A stretch of DNA of 64,000 bases from an uncultured Lactobacillus sp. (GCA_937874185.1 CALNAK010000021.1:248001-312000); one strand, 5' to 3'; shown: positions 32,576-42,647, counted from the first letter of the stretch. Notes: generated by a model from the sequence alone, not told the origin. Made by a program: numbers and translations.

Positions 32576-33292
32576 ATGAGAAAGTTATATAAATGGTTAA
32601 TCGGAATCCTAATCACGCTTTTAGTTATTATTTTAGGTTCCTTTATAGTAATTAAAAACAAAGAATATCAACCATCAACAGCCGCAAATAACGCTGCTGA
32701 AACTAGCACAATGATCAACTCAACAACCAAATTCCAAGGCGACGACACAAAACCAATGGTGATTTTTTATCCTGGGGCCTTAGTTGAACCAAAAAGCTAC
32801 AGTATTTGGGCTAAACAAGTCGCTACTGCTGGCTATTCAGTCTATATTGTCCGTTTTCCACTCGATATGGCCGTTTTAAAGACTAATGCTGCTAGTAAGA
32901 TTCAAGACGACAAAGATTACGTTATCGGCGGCCATTCACTCGGTGGTACGATGGCTAGTCGATATGCTCATAATAATCAGAAACACCTCAAAGGTGTTTT
33001 CTTTCTAGCAAGTTATCCTGAAGAAAAAGGTACTTTACGGAAAACTGACGTCCATGTTTTATCCATTACCGCTTCACATGATGGTGTTTTAAATCAAAAT
33101 AACTACCAAAAAGCTAAAAAACTTCTACCAAGCAATACGGTTTATGAACTAATTTCTGGCGGAAATCATGCTGGCTTTGGTAGCTATGGCAAGCAGTCTG
33201 GCGATAACATTGCCACCATTAGTAATCAGAAACAACAAAATATTATAAGTAAACTGTTAATAAATTGGCTTAATTACAATATTAGTGAATAA
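32576..33292 (+). CDS. Membrane-anchored alpha/beta hydrolase
   Basis: 238 residues. An N-terminal helix (6-27) anchors the protein outside the cell. The nucleophile elbow GGHSLGGTMAS puts Ser at residue 121; SITASHDGV offers the acid and SGGNHAGFG the His. Such enzymes hydrolyse esters or amides; the substrate is unknown. The binding site is GGGGG. A weak promoter (TTGTAA...TATAGT) precedes it, divergent from asnS. Confidence 0.88.
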   Translation: MRKLYKWLIGILITLLVIILGSFIVIKNKEYQPSTAANNAAETSTMINSTTKFQGDDTKPMVIFYPGALVEPKSYSIWAKQVATAGYSVYIVRFPLDMAVLKTNAASKIQDDKDYVIGGHSLGGTMASRYAHNNQKHLKGVFFLASYPEEKGTLRKTDVHVLSITASHDGVLNQNNYQKAKKLLPSNTVYELISGGNHAGFGSYGKQSGDNIATISNQKQQNIISKLLINWLNYNISE

Positions 33293-33338
33293 ATTAAAAC
33301 GTTTTCATAAAATGGAACAAAAGCGCATACATCTTTGT

Positions 33339-33344
33339 TATACT
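33339..33344 (+). promoter_or_regulatory. Extended -10 box of the 33376 gene
   Basis: TGTTATACT gives an extended -10 (TATACT at 33339). It lies just before the frame's first GTG at 33346, which therefore cannot be the start. Confidence 0.5.
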
Positions 33345-33375
33345 AGTGTCAGTCGTTACAATTTCTGGGGGAAAC

Positions 33376-34065
33376 ATGACTATACTACTTAAGAAAGAAA
33401 TAACTTTAACTGAGGATGCCACACCTTTTATCGAGAACTATATTCCATATGTTCACTCGCTTAATCCGGTCGATTTATATGAGGGTAAAAAAGATAAGCA
33501 GATTCTTAAAAACAAATTTATTTTTCAAATATATCAATTAACTAATTTAGATTTGGCAAATGTCAGTCTAGATTTAACAGATAAAAATATTAATGTGCTT
33601 GCACGATTCGGTGGTTCTGAAGCAATCAAACTTGGTTCGTTACCGATAAATGATGAAATAAGAGAATTAATATCTCAAGGTACTTATCCATATCTCCGAG
33701 TAATCGGTGGTAATTATAAAAAAGTTGTAACGAACGAAGACGATAAGGATGTCATTGAGGATTGTTCTGAACCTTACGGAATCATTTTGGAATTTCATGA
33801 AGTTGATAATTTCGATTACAAATCAAAACAAATCGATGTCATGTATCACAATACCTTTAAAACTGAACGTAGTTTGGTCAACACTTCAAAAGTATTGATG
33901 TGCTGTTTTGCCTTACTGGGTTTAATTATCGGATTAGGATTCATGTTCTTAGGATTCTTTGCGACTGGTTTAATGGTAATTATCGCCTTCTTCGGTGTTA
34001 ATTCATACACTTTGATTATTTCTCAGTCAGTTGAGAATCATGAACAACCTAAACATGCCAATTAA
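33376..34065 (+). CDS. Unknown protein with two C-terminal membrane helices
   Basis: 229 residues from the ATG at 33376, directly after a CTGGGGGA binding site. The first ~165 residues are soluble, beta-rich and acidic (LDLTDKNINVLARFGGSEA); then two close membrane helices (LMCCFALLGLIIGLGFMF and GFFATGLMVIIAFFG) and a short tail. I do not recognise a family. Single gene with a shared terminator. Confidence 0.72.
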   Translation: MTILLKKEITLTEDATPFIENYIPYVHSLNPVDLYEGKKDKQILKNKFIFQIYQLTNLDLANVSLDLTDKNINVLARFGGSEAIKLGSLPINDEIRELISQGTYPYLRVIGGNYKKVVTNEDDKDVIEDCSEPYGIILEFHEVDNFDYKSKQIDVMYHNTFKTERSLVNTSKVLMCCFALLGLIIGLGFMFLGFFATGLMVIIAFFGVNSYTLIISQSVENHEQPKHAN

Positions 34066-34097
34066 AAAAACATCTCAATTGTGAGATGCTTTTTTAA
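34064..34097. terminator. Bidirectional terminator
   Basis: AAAACATCTCA pairs with TGAGATGCTTTT around ATTG, T-runs on both strands; between two convergent genes. Confidence 0.8.
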
Positions 34098-34678
34098 TTT
34101 AACTCAAATTTTGAAATAATCATTTCGCAAACTTCAGGTGCCGATAAATCAGTGTTATTAATCTTCAAGCAATTAACGTTGGGAAACAATTCGGTCAATT
34201 CATTGTCACGGCTGATTAAGCGATGATCATCATTAGTTGTTAAGAGATCCCGCTCTGATGCCTTAAGATCACGTTTTGAAGGCTTGGCTTCTAATCTAGT
34301 TTCCGTTTTATTACGATTCAATCTAGTTTGTAAATCACTAACTAATTCAACGAAATATACTGATTCATCCTCGTCTATAAAAGTTTTTGAAATATCATTG
34401 AGAAAATCAATATCCTCTTGTTGATCAAAGGCTGTTACAACGGTAAAAATAATGGAATTGGTTGCGTTGTTTCCACGATTCAATACAAAATCTTCAAACA
34501 ATTTTTTTCTAACTAAATCTGACAACTCAAAAGCATATTTTGTGTAACCTAAGTAATTGGCAAATAAATCTATCGTTTGATGATTGAATAGTAATTTTGC
34601 ATTAATTCTTTTCTCCAATTCCTTGCCGACCGTCATTTTACCGACAGCCTGTGCTCCAATCAAAACTATCAAAGACAT
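34094..34678 (-). CDS. P-loop kinase-like protein
   Basis: 194 residues from the ATG at 34678; the GTG nine bases earlier is part of AAGGTG. The N-terminus LIVLIGAQAVGKMTVGKEL is a Walker A loop as in shikimate or nucleotide kinases, and VYFVELVSDLQTRLNRN lies where the lid/base region would be. It resembles small AAA/kinase-like proteins of Firmicutes with no fixed substrate. Isolated gene. Confidence 0.75.
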   Translation of the reverse strand: MSLIVLIGAQAVGKMTVGKELEKRINAKLLFNHQTIDLFANYLGYTKYAFELSDLVRKKLFEDFVLNRGNNATNSIIFTVVTAFDQQEDIDFLNDISKTFIDEDESVYFVELVSDLQTRLNRNKTETRLEAKPSKRDLKASERDLLTTNDDHRLISRDNELTELFPNVNCLKINNTDLSAPEVCEMIISKFELN

Positions 34679-34752
34679 AATTATCACCTTATTCCGTTAT
34701 AATATATCTTATAGTACGCCTATGCTGGAAATTATGCGAGGTTAATCATCAA

Positions 34753-35322
34753 ATGACAACTTTAACAGCTAAAATCATTACCAAAAAATCGCATGAATAT
34801 GAAATCATCAAAAATTTATATAATACACAATTTCCTACAACAGAAAAACTTCCAATGTGGATTCTATTATGGAAAGCAAAACATAACGGCATTGACTTCT
34901 TAGCATTTTTTGATGGAAATCAGTTCGTTGGATTCACCTATTTGGTTACAAAGAAAGACCTAACTTTAATTTTCTATCTTGCCGTTAATGACAAAATACA
35001 ATCCAAAGGCTATGGCAGTCGAATTCTAAAGTATATAAGTGAATTGTATCCAAATAATCGATTAACTCTAAACATTGAGGAACTAAATGATAAATCTCCT
35101 AATCACCTTCAACGAGAAAAGCGGCGTAGATTTTATCTGAAAAATAACTACATCGGTAGTGGAATCTCCCTAATTGATAGTGGTGTAAGTTATGAAGTCT
35201 TGATTGCCAACGGTAAAATTTCAATTCCAGAATACCATGAAGTATATCGGAAATTTGCGGGTGCTTTTTTCTATCCTCTTTTTAAGCCAGAATTAATTTT
35301 AGAATCAATTGAATCAAAATAA
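34753..35322 (+). CDS. GNAT family N-acetyltransferase
   Basis: 189 residues. FVGFTYLVTKKDLTLIFYLAV is the central strands and IQSKGYGSRILKYISELYP the acetyl-CoA binding loop (Q/RxxGxG/A). The acceptor is unknown. GAGG precedes the ATG. Single gene with a terminator shared with the convergent lyase gene. Confidence 0.88.
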   Translation: MTTLTAKIITKKSHEYEIIKNLYNTQFPTTEKLPMWILLWKAKHNGIDFLAFFDGNQFVGFTYLVTKKDLTLIFYLAVNDKIQSKGYGSRILKYISELYPNNRLTLNIEELNDKSPNHLQREKRRRFYLKNNYIGSGISLIDSGVSYEVLIANGKISIPEYHEVYRKFAGAFFYPLFKPELILESIESK

Positions 35323-35352
35323 AAAACACCTCAAAATTTTGAAGTGTTTTTT
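35320..35352. terminator. Bidirectional terminator
   Basis: AAAACACCTCAAAA pairs with TTTTGAAGTGTTTT with T-runs on both sides. Confidence 0.8.
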
Positions 35353-35355
35353 ATT

Positions 35356-36528
35356 TTATTTCCTATTAAAATCATTAATACCCTTTTTAAGTCGATCAAG
35401 TCCATCTTGAATCATCTCAGTTGGACTAGCAATATTCATCCGAACAAAGTCTTGTCCATCACCGCGATAAACGGTACCTGGTGTCACAATCAAACCAGTA
35501 TCATCTTCAATAAATTTCGTCAATTCATCAGAGTGATCGGTAATTTTCGAAACATCGAACCAGAGTAAATATGTTGCATCCCCTGGAACCCATTTAACAT
35601 CAGGTAAATTACTTTCAACAAAATCTAAGACTAACTTACGATTAGCCAATAACTTACTCTTCAAGGAAACTAACCAGTTGTGACCTTCTGAATAAGCGGC
35701 AATAGAACCAGGAATCGCTACTAAGTTAGGTTCAGCCAATTCCTCACTATTCAATCCGCGACTTACTTGTGCTCTCAAATTAGCATTTGGAATGATAACA
35801 GTGGATGCATGGAATGCGGCTACGTTAAAGGTTTTACTTGGTGAAACAGCCACAATCACATTGTCCAAATATTTGTCATCCAAACCAAAGACAGGATTAT
35901 ATCCACCTTCATTGAAAGTAATATCACCATGGATTTCATCACTGAATAATTTAACATTGTATTGCTTACATAAAGCAGCAATCTTAGTCAATTCATCGAC
36001 TGACCAAATTTTACCAACTGGATTATGAGGATTACAGAGAATCATCATATTAGTCAATGGCTCACTTAACTTCTTCTCCAAGTCAGCAAAATCAATTGAA
36101 TATTCATGTGTTTGTTTGTCATAAACCAAGTCATTTGAAAGAACATGACGACCACTATTAACAATTGAGTTATAGAAGATATTGTAAACCGGTGCTTGAA
36201 CCAAAACGTTATCGCCCTGTGTAGTCAATCGTCTGACTGCTGATGAAATTGATGGAACAACCCCATTAGCGAAAATCATCCAGTCTTCTTGTGGACGAAC
36301 GTGATGTTCATTTTCATACCAGTCTGCAATGGCTTTGAAATATTCATTCGGAACTTCTTCATAACCAAACAATCCCATAGCTACTTTATCCTGTAATGCT
36401 TGCACAATTTCTGGTGCGACCGGGAAATCCATGTCGGCAATTGTCATAGGCAATTCGTTTGCTCCAACATCCCATTTTGCAGAATTTCCAGCACGTTTCT
36501 TGTTTAAAGTTTCAAAATCGTATTTCAT
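35356..36528 (-). CDS. PatB/MalY-type aminotransferase (C-S lyase)
   Basis: 390 residues, PLP fold type I. Opening FETLNKKRAGNSAKWD, then IADMDFPVAPEIVQAL, ILCNPHNPVGKIW, the SDEIH motif and SPSKTFNVAA with the PLP Lys. These match the MalY/PatB group, which cleaves cystathionine and cysteine conjugates and forms volatile thiols. GAGGAG precedes the ATG. The DUF3737 gene lies 12 bases upstream in the same operon. Confidence 0.93.
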   Translation of the reverse strand: MKYDFETLNKKRAGNSAKWDVGANELPMTIADMDFPVAPEIVQALQDKVAMGLFGYEEVPNEYFKAIADWYENEHHVRPQEDWMIFANGVVPSISSAVRRLTTQGDNVLVQAPVYNIFYNSIVNSGRHVLSNDLVYDKQTHEYSIDFADLEKKLSEPLTNMMILCNPHNPVGKIWSVDELTKIAALCKQYNVKLFSDEIHGDITFNEGGYNPVFGLDDKYLDNVIVAVSPSKTFNVAAFHASTVIIPNANLRAQVSRGLNSEELAEPNLVAIPGSIAAYSEGHNWLVSLKSKLLANRKLVLDFVESNLPDVKWVPGDATYLLWFDVSKITDHSDELTKFIEDDTGLIVTPGTVYRGDGQDFVRMNIASPTEMIQDGLDRLKKGINDFNRK

Positions 36529-36540
36529 TGATTTACTCCT

Positions 36541-37395
36541 CTAGTTAACTTTTTCAGCAACTTCAATCTTAGTTTTATTCTGATCAATCTCTGGATCATC
36601 AAAAATTAGATTATCAACAGACTTAACTTTAATTGAGCCACTGATTGGATTCTTGATACTCATAACATTAGTTGTGATTTCAGCATCAATATTTGAACAA
36701 TATTCAAATGCCAAATCAGTTCTCAACAATTTACAGTTAATCATCTTGAGACCATCAATATAACAAAGTCCCTGATCACTCTCAATTGTACAATTAATCA
36801 AAGTAATATTCTTGGTATTCCAAGCAAGGTATTCACCACTGATTTTTGAATCATAAATTGTAACATTCTCACAATTCCAAAACGCATCTTTAGAAACAAA
36901 AGTTGAGTTATGAACCTCAATATTCTTGGCACCATCGAAAACGTAGTTACCAACAACGTTTAGGTTATCAACACGAATATTTTCACTGTTCATACCAAAA
37001 TAATTACCGTTGACTTGGACATTCTTCAAATCAATATCCTTACAGCTCCAAAGTGTTTCTTCAGCGTCAGAAAAATGAACATTGTTCAATTTGATATTAG
37101 AAGCACGTCTAAATAATTTTGGTGCTTGTAAAGCTGAATTATTTATTTCGATATTGTCGGTATACCAGATACCAGAACGTGACATTGTTGCAAAAACAGA
37201 ATCTTCAACTTTAATATTTTTGGCATACCAGAGTGGATACTTCCATTTAAAAGTTACATCATTCAAAACTATATTACGGCTTTCTTTTAAAGGAGATTCT
37301 CCTTCACCAAAAGTAGTATCAGTAATATCTGCATCATGTTCCTTAAATAGTGATCGTTCGCCTTCAAAATATTCTTCAGTTATTTTTTTATTCAT
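36541..37395 (-). CDS. DUF3737 right-handed beta-helix protein
   Basis: 284 residues from the ATG at 37395 (GGG seven bases upstream); a TTG four codons earlier has no binding site. The chain is made of ~20-residue repeats with the pattern N-I-x-L-x-N-V/S-x-F (SRNIVLNDVTFKWKYPLWYA, SKNIDL-like, CENVTIYDSKISGEYLAW), a right-handed beta-helix typical of DUF3737. Function is unknown; it is often beside aminotransferase or sugar genes. Cytosolic, no signal peptide. Confidence 0.87.
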   Translation of the reverse strand: MNKKITEEYFEGERSLFKEHDADITDTTFGEGESPLKESRNIVLNDVTFKWKYPLWYAKNIKVEDSVFATMSRSGIWYTDNIEINNSALQAPKLFRRASNIKLNNVHFSDAEETLWSCKDIDLKNVQVNGNYFGMNSENIRVDNLNVVGNYVFDGAKNIEVHNSTFVSKDAFWNCENVTIYDSKISGEYLAWNTKNITLINCTIESDQGLCYIDGLKMINCKLLRTDLAFEYCSNIDAEITTNVMSIKNPISGSIKVKSVDNLIFDDPEIDQNKTKIEVAEKVN

Positions 37396-37507
37396 TATTT
37401 TACCCAATTTCTATAAAAATTTATTTTCAATACTAATTATCATCCACAGCGTTTAAAATGTTAAATACCTATTTCAAACACTCCATCATGCTTTTTAGTT
37501 ATAGTTA

Positions 37508-39301
37508 TTAATTTTCTACAGATTGCAAGGCGTATAGCTCGGCGTACTTTCCACCAAGAGCTAACAATTCTTCATGAGTACCACGTTCAATGATACGCCC
37601 ATTACTCAAAACGAGTATCTGATTTGCATCTTGAACAGTCAGCAATCTGTGAGCGATAGCAATCGTTGTTCGATCGTCACGCATTTTTTTCAAACTCTTG
37701 GTAATACTTTGTTCAGTTTGTGGATCAATATTGGCAGTTGCTTCATCCAAAATTAGAATCTTAGGATTACGGACAATAGTTCTTGCAAAGGAAATCAATT
37801 GTCTTTGACCAGTTGAGAAACCACCACCACGTTCAGTTACGGGAGCATGGTATTTTTCTGGTAACTGTTGAATAAATTCATCCGCATCAACGAATTTACC
37901 CGCCTGCTCAACTTGTGCTTCAGTTACCTTGTCATCAAACATACTGATATTTTTAGAAATGTCACCATAGAATAAATATGGTTCCTGAATAACTAAACCT
38001 AATTTCTGACGCAATTCCTTCGTTGAGAAATCTCGAATGTCATGATCATCAATCAGAATTTCACCCTCACCAAACTCGTAGAAACGTAAGAGAATATTGA
38101 TAATAGAACTCTTACCACTACCAGTGTGACCAACGAAAGCGACAGTTTGACCGGGTTCAACTGTGAATGAAATATCCTTCAAAACAGGTTCGCCAGGATT
38201 ATAACCAAAAGTAACATGACGAAACTCAATCTTACCTTCAGTAATTTCAGCTTTACTGTCTTCATTTTGTTTAGGTGACAAAGTCTGATTATCAAACATT
38301 CTCATAATACGATAACCAGCAACTAAACCATCCTGAAAAAATGACATGTAGTTCATAACATCTGAAAGTGGGTTAAAGAAGTTTTGTTGATAAGATATGA
38401 ACGCATAAATCACACCTGCAGCAACTAAACTATTCATACTAGTAACACCAAAACCACCCAAAGCAATCAATTCTGCCATTGTGAACATTAAGGTGATCAT
38501 TGGATTCAAGAGGAATGAATTAACATTGATCATTCGTGAACGCATTTGGAAATATGCATCATTTTTACTCTCAAACTCATTAGTCTTACGACCTTGTTGA
38601 CCAAATTGTTGGATGATACTGATACCCATCAATGATTCGTTCAACTTAGTATTGATCTGACTTAAATATTCGCGTAAATGTTGATAAATTTTAAAACTAA
38701 TATGTTGATAGATCCAAATTACCCCATACAAGAGTACGACGAATAATGCTGTTGTGATGGCTAAGTAAATATTCACTGACGCCATTGCAATAAAGGCTGA
38801 TACCATTGAGAAAGCAGCCACAATAATCATTAAGAACAATGTCCAGAAATTATAGAGTGTCTTAGTATCATTGGTTACACGCGACACAATTGAACCAGCT
38901 GGAGTAGTATCAAAATACTTCAATCCTAAAGTATGAAGTTTTCTAAATAGTTGTCCTCTAATTCGTTCAAGTGTCCGTTCAGCACCCATTGAGAAAGCAA
39001 AGTTTTGAACAAATTGCACGATAGCCTTGATTATCGTAACGAAAGCATATAATAGTGAGAAGCCAACAATAAGTTGAACCTCTTTACTTTGATGAACCAA
39101 ATAGTTATCCATGTAGAATTGCAACATTCTTGGCAACATGATATTGATAACACTTAAACCAATGGCAAAGACTAATGCAACTCCAAACTGAAACTTAAAT
39201 TGCCAAGCAAATTTGAAGATCCATTTAAGGATTTTATTCTGATCTTTTCTTGATAGGTTATGAATCTTGTTCATAATCTCTTCATGCTCATTGTTATTCA
39301 T
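37508..39301 (-). CDS. ABC exporter, catalytically complete subunit (BmrD/LmrD-like)
   Basis: 597 residues: N-terminal soluble tail, six helices, ATPase domain. Walker A GHTGSGKSS (~394), signature FSTGQRQLISFAR (TGQ instead of SGG), Walker B ILILDEATANID with Glu, and switch His in IAHRLLTV are intact. Its partner upstream is degenerate, so the two form a heterodimer with one working ATP site. Starts inside the end of the partner gene (eight-base overlap) with GGGGAGG. Likely multidrug export. Confidence 0.95.
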   Translation of the reverse strand: MNNNEHEEIMNKIHNLSRKDQNKILKWIFKFAWQFKFQFGVALVFAIGLSVINIMLPRMLQFYMDNYLVHQSKEVQLIVGFSLLYAFVTIIKAIVQFVQNFAFSMGAERTLERIRGQLFRKLHTLGLKYFDTTPAGSIVSRVTNDTKTLYNFWTLFLMIIVAAFSMVSAFIAMASVNIYLAITTALFVVLLYGVIWIYQHISFKIYQHLREYLSQINTKLNESLMGISIIQQFGQQGRKTNEFESKNDAYFQMRSRMINVNSFLLNPMITLMFTMAELIALGGFGVTSMNSLVAAGVIYAFISYQQNFFNPLSDVMNYMSFFQDGLVAGYRIMRMFDNQTLSPKQNEDSKAEITEGKIEFRHVTFGYNPGEPVLKDISFTVEPGQTVAFVGHTGSGKSSIINILLRFYEFGEGEILIDDHDIRDFSTKELRQKLGLVIQEPYLFYGDISKNISMFDDKVTEAQVEQAGKFVDADEFIQQLPEKYHAPVTERGGGFSTGQRQLISFARTIVRNPKILILDEATANIDPQTEQSITKSLKKMRDDRTTIAIAHRLLTVQDANQILVLSNGRIIERGTHEELLALGGKYAELYALQSVEN

Positions 39302-41051
39302 TGCTTAACCTCCCCTCAAGTTCAGCGGTTTTAGCTTGTAGATGGAAGGTATCGTAATACCAACCCTTTTTATCAAGTAGTTCGTGGTGCGTCCCTTTTT
39401 CAATAATTGTTCCATTATCAACCACAATAATTTGGTTAGCATTTTCAACAGAACTCAAACGACTAGCCGCAATAATTGTTGTCCCAAAACGTCTATTGTG
39501 AGCGATTCTTTCCTCGATGTTACGTTCAGTTTTGAAATCGACCGCTGACAATGAATCATCCAAAATCAGTAACTTTGGATCACTCAAAATAGCACGGGCA
39601 ATAGCCAAACGTTGTTTTTGACCACCTGATAAAGAAACACCTAACTCACCGACTTGAGTGTCATAACCATTTGGCATCTTCTCAATATCGGCATCCAAAT
39701 CAGCAACTCGACTAGCTTCCTCAACTTGTTCTTGAGTTGCATGCATATTGGCAAAACGGACGTTATCTCTAATATTAGTAGAAAACAAAAAATTTGTTTG
39801 TGGTACATATCCAATGGTATCTAAATAATTATCTAATTCATATTTTCTAATATCGAACTTGCCAATTTGTATTGTCCCATCGTAATGGTCAAAGTTACGC
39901 ATCAACAAACTGATAATGGTTGATTTACCACCACCAGTTGGCCCAACAATACCTAATGTCTCACCTTCACGTAATTGGAAGTGGACATCCTTTAAGGCAA
40001 TTGCCTTGTCATCTGGATAATGGAAAGAGTGAACATCAAACTCCAAAGTACCATCTGGCACACTTTCTACAGCGTGTTCTGGTTGAACCAAGGATGATTT
40101 TTCACCCAACAATTCACTGATACGGTCGTAACTAGCTGACCCACGTTCCAAAACGTTGAATAAACTACCGACGGCATACATTGGCCATGTCAATTCAGCC
40201 ATATATGTAATGAAGGAAACTAACTCACCAATTGTGATTTGCTTATTGATAACTGATAAACCACCCAGCACAATAATAACTGTGTAAGAAATTCCCATAA
40301 TCAAAGTTGTGAGCGGATCAAACAAGGCATCCAAACGATATGAACGTTTGTTAGCTTTGATATTATCAGCCACATAATTATCAAAATCGAGTTCATCTTC
40401 ATGTTCTTGGCCAAGAGCCTTTAGGACTTTGATACCGACAATACTTTCTTGAGTCTTATTATTGATATTGGAAAATTCAGCTTGTGACTTAGAGAAAGCA
40501 TCGTGAACTTTTCCACCTAAAATATTAGCCATAAGTCCTAATAGTAGTAGTGGTAAAGCGGCCCAAAGCGTCAATTTCCAACTAACGAAAATACCCATCG
40601 CCAAAACAGTTGAGGTACCTGTGATAATTGAATCAGCCAAAGTTAAAATACCAGGACCGGCAACATCACGAACCGCATCAATATCATTGGTAGCGTGAGC
40701 CATTAAGTCACCGGTCCGCCACTTTTGATAAAAAGTCGTATCCATCTTCATAAAATGACGGTATAAACGACTTCGTAAATCTCTTTCCAACATAAATGAA
40801 CTACCAAAGATCATTTTTCGCCAAAGAAATCTTAAAAAATATTGGAAAATTGCGATTATAAAAAAAGCAATTAAATTCCAAACCAAAAAATTGACGGTCA
40901 TCTTTCGTGTGCTGACTTTATCAACGATATTACCAATAATTCTTGGTGGAATAACGTTAAATATTGCCACAACAATTAGAGCAATGACCCCAAATAAATA
41001 CTGTTTCCATTGCTTCCGAAAGAACCAATCTAAACGTGTAAAAATCCCCAT
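39294..41051 (-). CDS. ABC exporter, degenerate subunit (BmrC/LmrC-like)
   Basis: 585 residues, same layout. Walker A GPTGGGKST (~375), signature SLSGGQKQR, but Walker B ends LLILDDSLSAVD (Glu to Asp) and the switch His is Ser (IIAASRLSSV). This is the asymmetric partner of the 37508 gene. GGTGAGG precedes the ATG. The pair resembles YheI-YheH (BmrCD) of Bacillus, which is induced by ribosome-targeting drugs. The 177-base gap upstream has no recognisable leader ORF with a good binding site. Confidence 0.95.
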   Translation of the reverse strand: MGIFTRLDWFFRKQWKQYLFGVIALIVVAIFNVIPPRIIGNIVDKVSTRKMTVNFLVWNLIAFFIIAIFQYFLRFLWRKMIFGSSFMLERDLRSRLYRHFMKMDTTFYQKWRTGDLMAHATNDIDAVRDVAGPGILTLADSIITGTSTVLAMGIFVSWKLTLWAALPLLLLGLMANILGGKVHDAFSKSQAEFSNINNKTQESIVGIKVLKALGQEHEDELDFDNYVADNIKANKRSYRLDALFDPLTTLIMGISYTVIIVLGGLSVINKQITIGELVSFITYMAELTWPMYAVGSLFNVLERGSASYDRISELLGEKSSLVQPEHAVESVPDGTLEFDVHSFHYPDDKAIALKDVHFQLREGETLGIVGPTGGGKSTIISLLMRNFDHYDGTIQIGKFDIRKYELDNYLDTIGYVPQTNFLFSTNIRDNVRFANMHATQEQVEEASRVADLDADIEKMPNGYDTQVGELGVSLSGGQKQRLAIARAILSDPKLLILDDSLSAVDFKTERNIEERIAHNRRFGTTIIAASRLSSVENANQIIVVDNGTIIEKGTHHELLDKKGWYYDTFHLQAKTAELEGRLSNE

Positions 41052-41154
41052 ATTTACCTCACCTTACAATCTAAAAAATACATTAATAATACCTTACACC
41101 TTAGAGTATGCTTTAACACAACTAAGAAAACGATTTCTTAGATTTTTTTAATAT

Positions 41155-41206
41155 TATTAAAGAAAAATAGCAATCTTCTTAGATTATAACCAAGAAGATT
41201 GCTATT
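41155..41206 (-). terminator. Terminator of the lactate oxidase gene
   Basis: ATAGCAATCTTCTT pairs with AAGAAGATTGCTAT, followed by TTTTTCTTT on the minus strand. Confidence 0.85.
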
Positions 41207-41228
41207 TGATAATATTTTAGCTTATAAA

Positions 41229-42332
41229 TTAATCCAATAATTCATTATTCTTAACATCATGAATTGTCTTTGTACCAGCCAGTTGCATAGTAATTGATAA
41301 TTCTTTATTTAAGTGTTCGATAACATCAGTAACACCTTGAGCACCACCGAGGTTCAAACCATAAATAATTGGACGACCAATAGCAACAAGATCAGCACCA
41401 CTAGCTAAAGCCTTAAAGACATGTTCACCACGTCTTACACCACTGTCAAAGACAATAGGAACACGTTTTGCAACACGTTCAGCAATTGCAGGTAGAACAT
41501 CGAATGAAGCAGGTCCACCATCTAGTTGTCTACCACCATGATTTGAGATCCAGACACCATCGGCACCGAATTCGATAGCCAAATCAGCATCATCAGGTGA
41601 TTGAATACCTTTAACAATAACTGGTAGATGAGTGATATCCTTAATCTTTTGAATATCTGAAGGAACAATTCCTTGTTTAGCAGCAGCATAAATTTCAGAA
41701 ATACCCTTACCTTCACCAGAACCGTTACTGTAATTTACCAAGTTAGGCATTGGAAGTGGGAATTGGAATTTGTTGATGATATCTTCCTCACGATAACCAC
41801 CAAGAGTTGAATCAACTGTCAAAATAATAGCCTTAACACCAGCAGCAACAGCTTTCTTCAACAAGAATTCATTGAACTTATCATCTTTACTCATATATAG
41901 TTGGAAGAATTGTGGAGCACCAGGAGCGGCAGCAGCACCATCTTCAAGTGAAGTACTACCATAAGTACTCATTGAGAAAATTGTACCTGCGTCAGCAACA
42001 CCTTTAGCAGTATCAACCTCCCCCTTAGCATGAGCCAAACCATGAGCAGCAGATGGAGCTTCAATAATAGGAGTCTTCAAATCAATATCCCATAATTTAG
42101 TACTCAAATCAGCATTATCTACACCTTGCAATACACGAGGCATAATCTTTTTCTTGTTGAAAGCTTCAGTATTTTGTCTCATGGTCCATTCATCATCAGA
42201 ACCGCCACGAATATAACCGAAAGCTCCCTTTTCGTTACTCATATGATCCTTAACTCGAGCTTCAAGACTTGCAATATTTACAATATTAATATGTTTTTCT
42301 TCTGTACTTGCTTCATACTTTTTCTTAATCAA
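41229..42332 (-). CDS. L-lactate oxidase / alpha-hydroxyacid oxidase
   Basis: About 367 residues from TTG at 42332, ten bases from AAGGA. The frame is open from a TTG at 42362, but that has no binding site; start is therefore moderately sure. FMN-dependent TIM barrel: FGYIRGGSDDEWT, APSAAHGLAHAKGE, VKGIQSPDDADLAIE, and ISNHGGRQLDGGPAS with the catalytic His and Arg. It oxidises lactate or a similar acid with oxygen to the oxo-acid and hydrogen peroxide. A 13-base inverted repeat lies upstream. Confidence 0.92.
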   Translation of the reverse strand: MIKKKYEASTEEKHINIVNIASLEARVKDHMSNEKGAFGYIRGGSDDEWTMRQNTEAFNKKKIMPRVLQGVDNADLSTKLWDIDLKTPIIEAPSAAHGLAHAKGEVDTAKGVADAGTIFSMSTYGSTSLEDGAAAAPGAPQFFQLYMSKDDKFNEFLLKKAVAAGVKAIILTVDSTLGGYREEDIINKFQFPLPMPNLVNYSNGSGEGKGISEIYAAAKQGIVPSDIQKIKDITHLPVIVKGIQSPDDADLAIEFGADGVWISNHGGRQLDGGPASFDVLPAIAERVAKRVPIVFDSGVRRGEHVFKALASGADLVAIGRPIIYGLNLGGAQGVTDVIEHLNKELSITMQLAGTKTIHDVKNNELLD

Positions 42333-42489
42333 AATAATCGCGTCCTTCACTTTTTTATTCAACGAGATTAGTTTAACCTACATTTGTAAATTATGCTCAG
42401 ATTTGTTCCGGAATTATGAATTTATTTTATGATATTTATGAAATTAATTATTTAATATTGTTCAGTAAAATATTGTAAATAATAACTTA

Positions 42490-42530
42490 TTATTTGAATA
42501 AATCCATCTCTAAATATTTTATTCAAATAA
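42490..42530. promoter_or_regulatory. 13-base inverted repeat upstream of the oxidase gene
   Basis: TTATTTGAATAAA (42490-42502) and TTTATTCAAATAA (42518-42530) are perfect complements, 15 bases apart, in the long AT-rich gap 42333-42645. Possible operator of the oxidase gene. Confidence 0.5.
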
Positions 42531-42618
42531 TGTTGAAAAACATGTTATTATATCTTTGTACAAAAAAAGAATTGACAACTCACGATTGTCGATTCCATTA
42601 ATTAATTTTTAATGATTG

Positions 42619-42647
42619 AGTCAAATACATTCGTATTTGACTTTTTT
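42619..42647 (+). terminator. Hairpin with plus-strand T-run after the SIS gene
   Basis: AGTCAAATAC pairs with GTATTTGACT and is followed on the plus strand by TTTTTT. It lies at the 3' end of the minus-strand operon, where a T-run on the other strand would be expected. It may end a plus-strand transcript, or simply be a 3' stabilising hairpin. Confidence 0.45.

Noticed and set aside
38950..39200. Minus/plus overlapping frames within the ABC genes
   Set aside because: Open frames opposite strongly conserved genes without binding sites; treated as shadows, as were the other antisense frames in the window.
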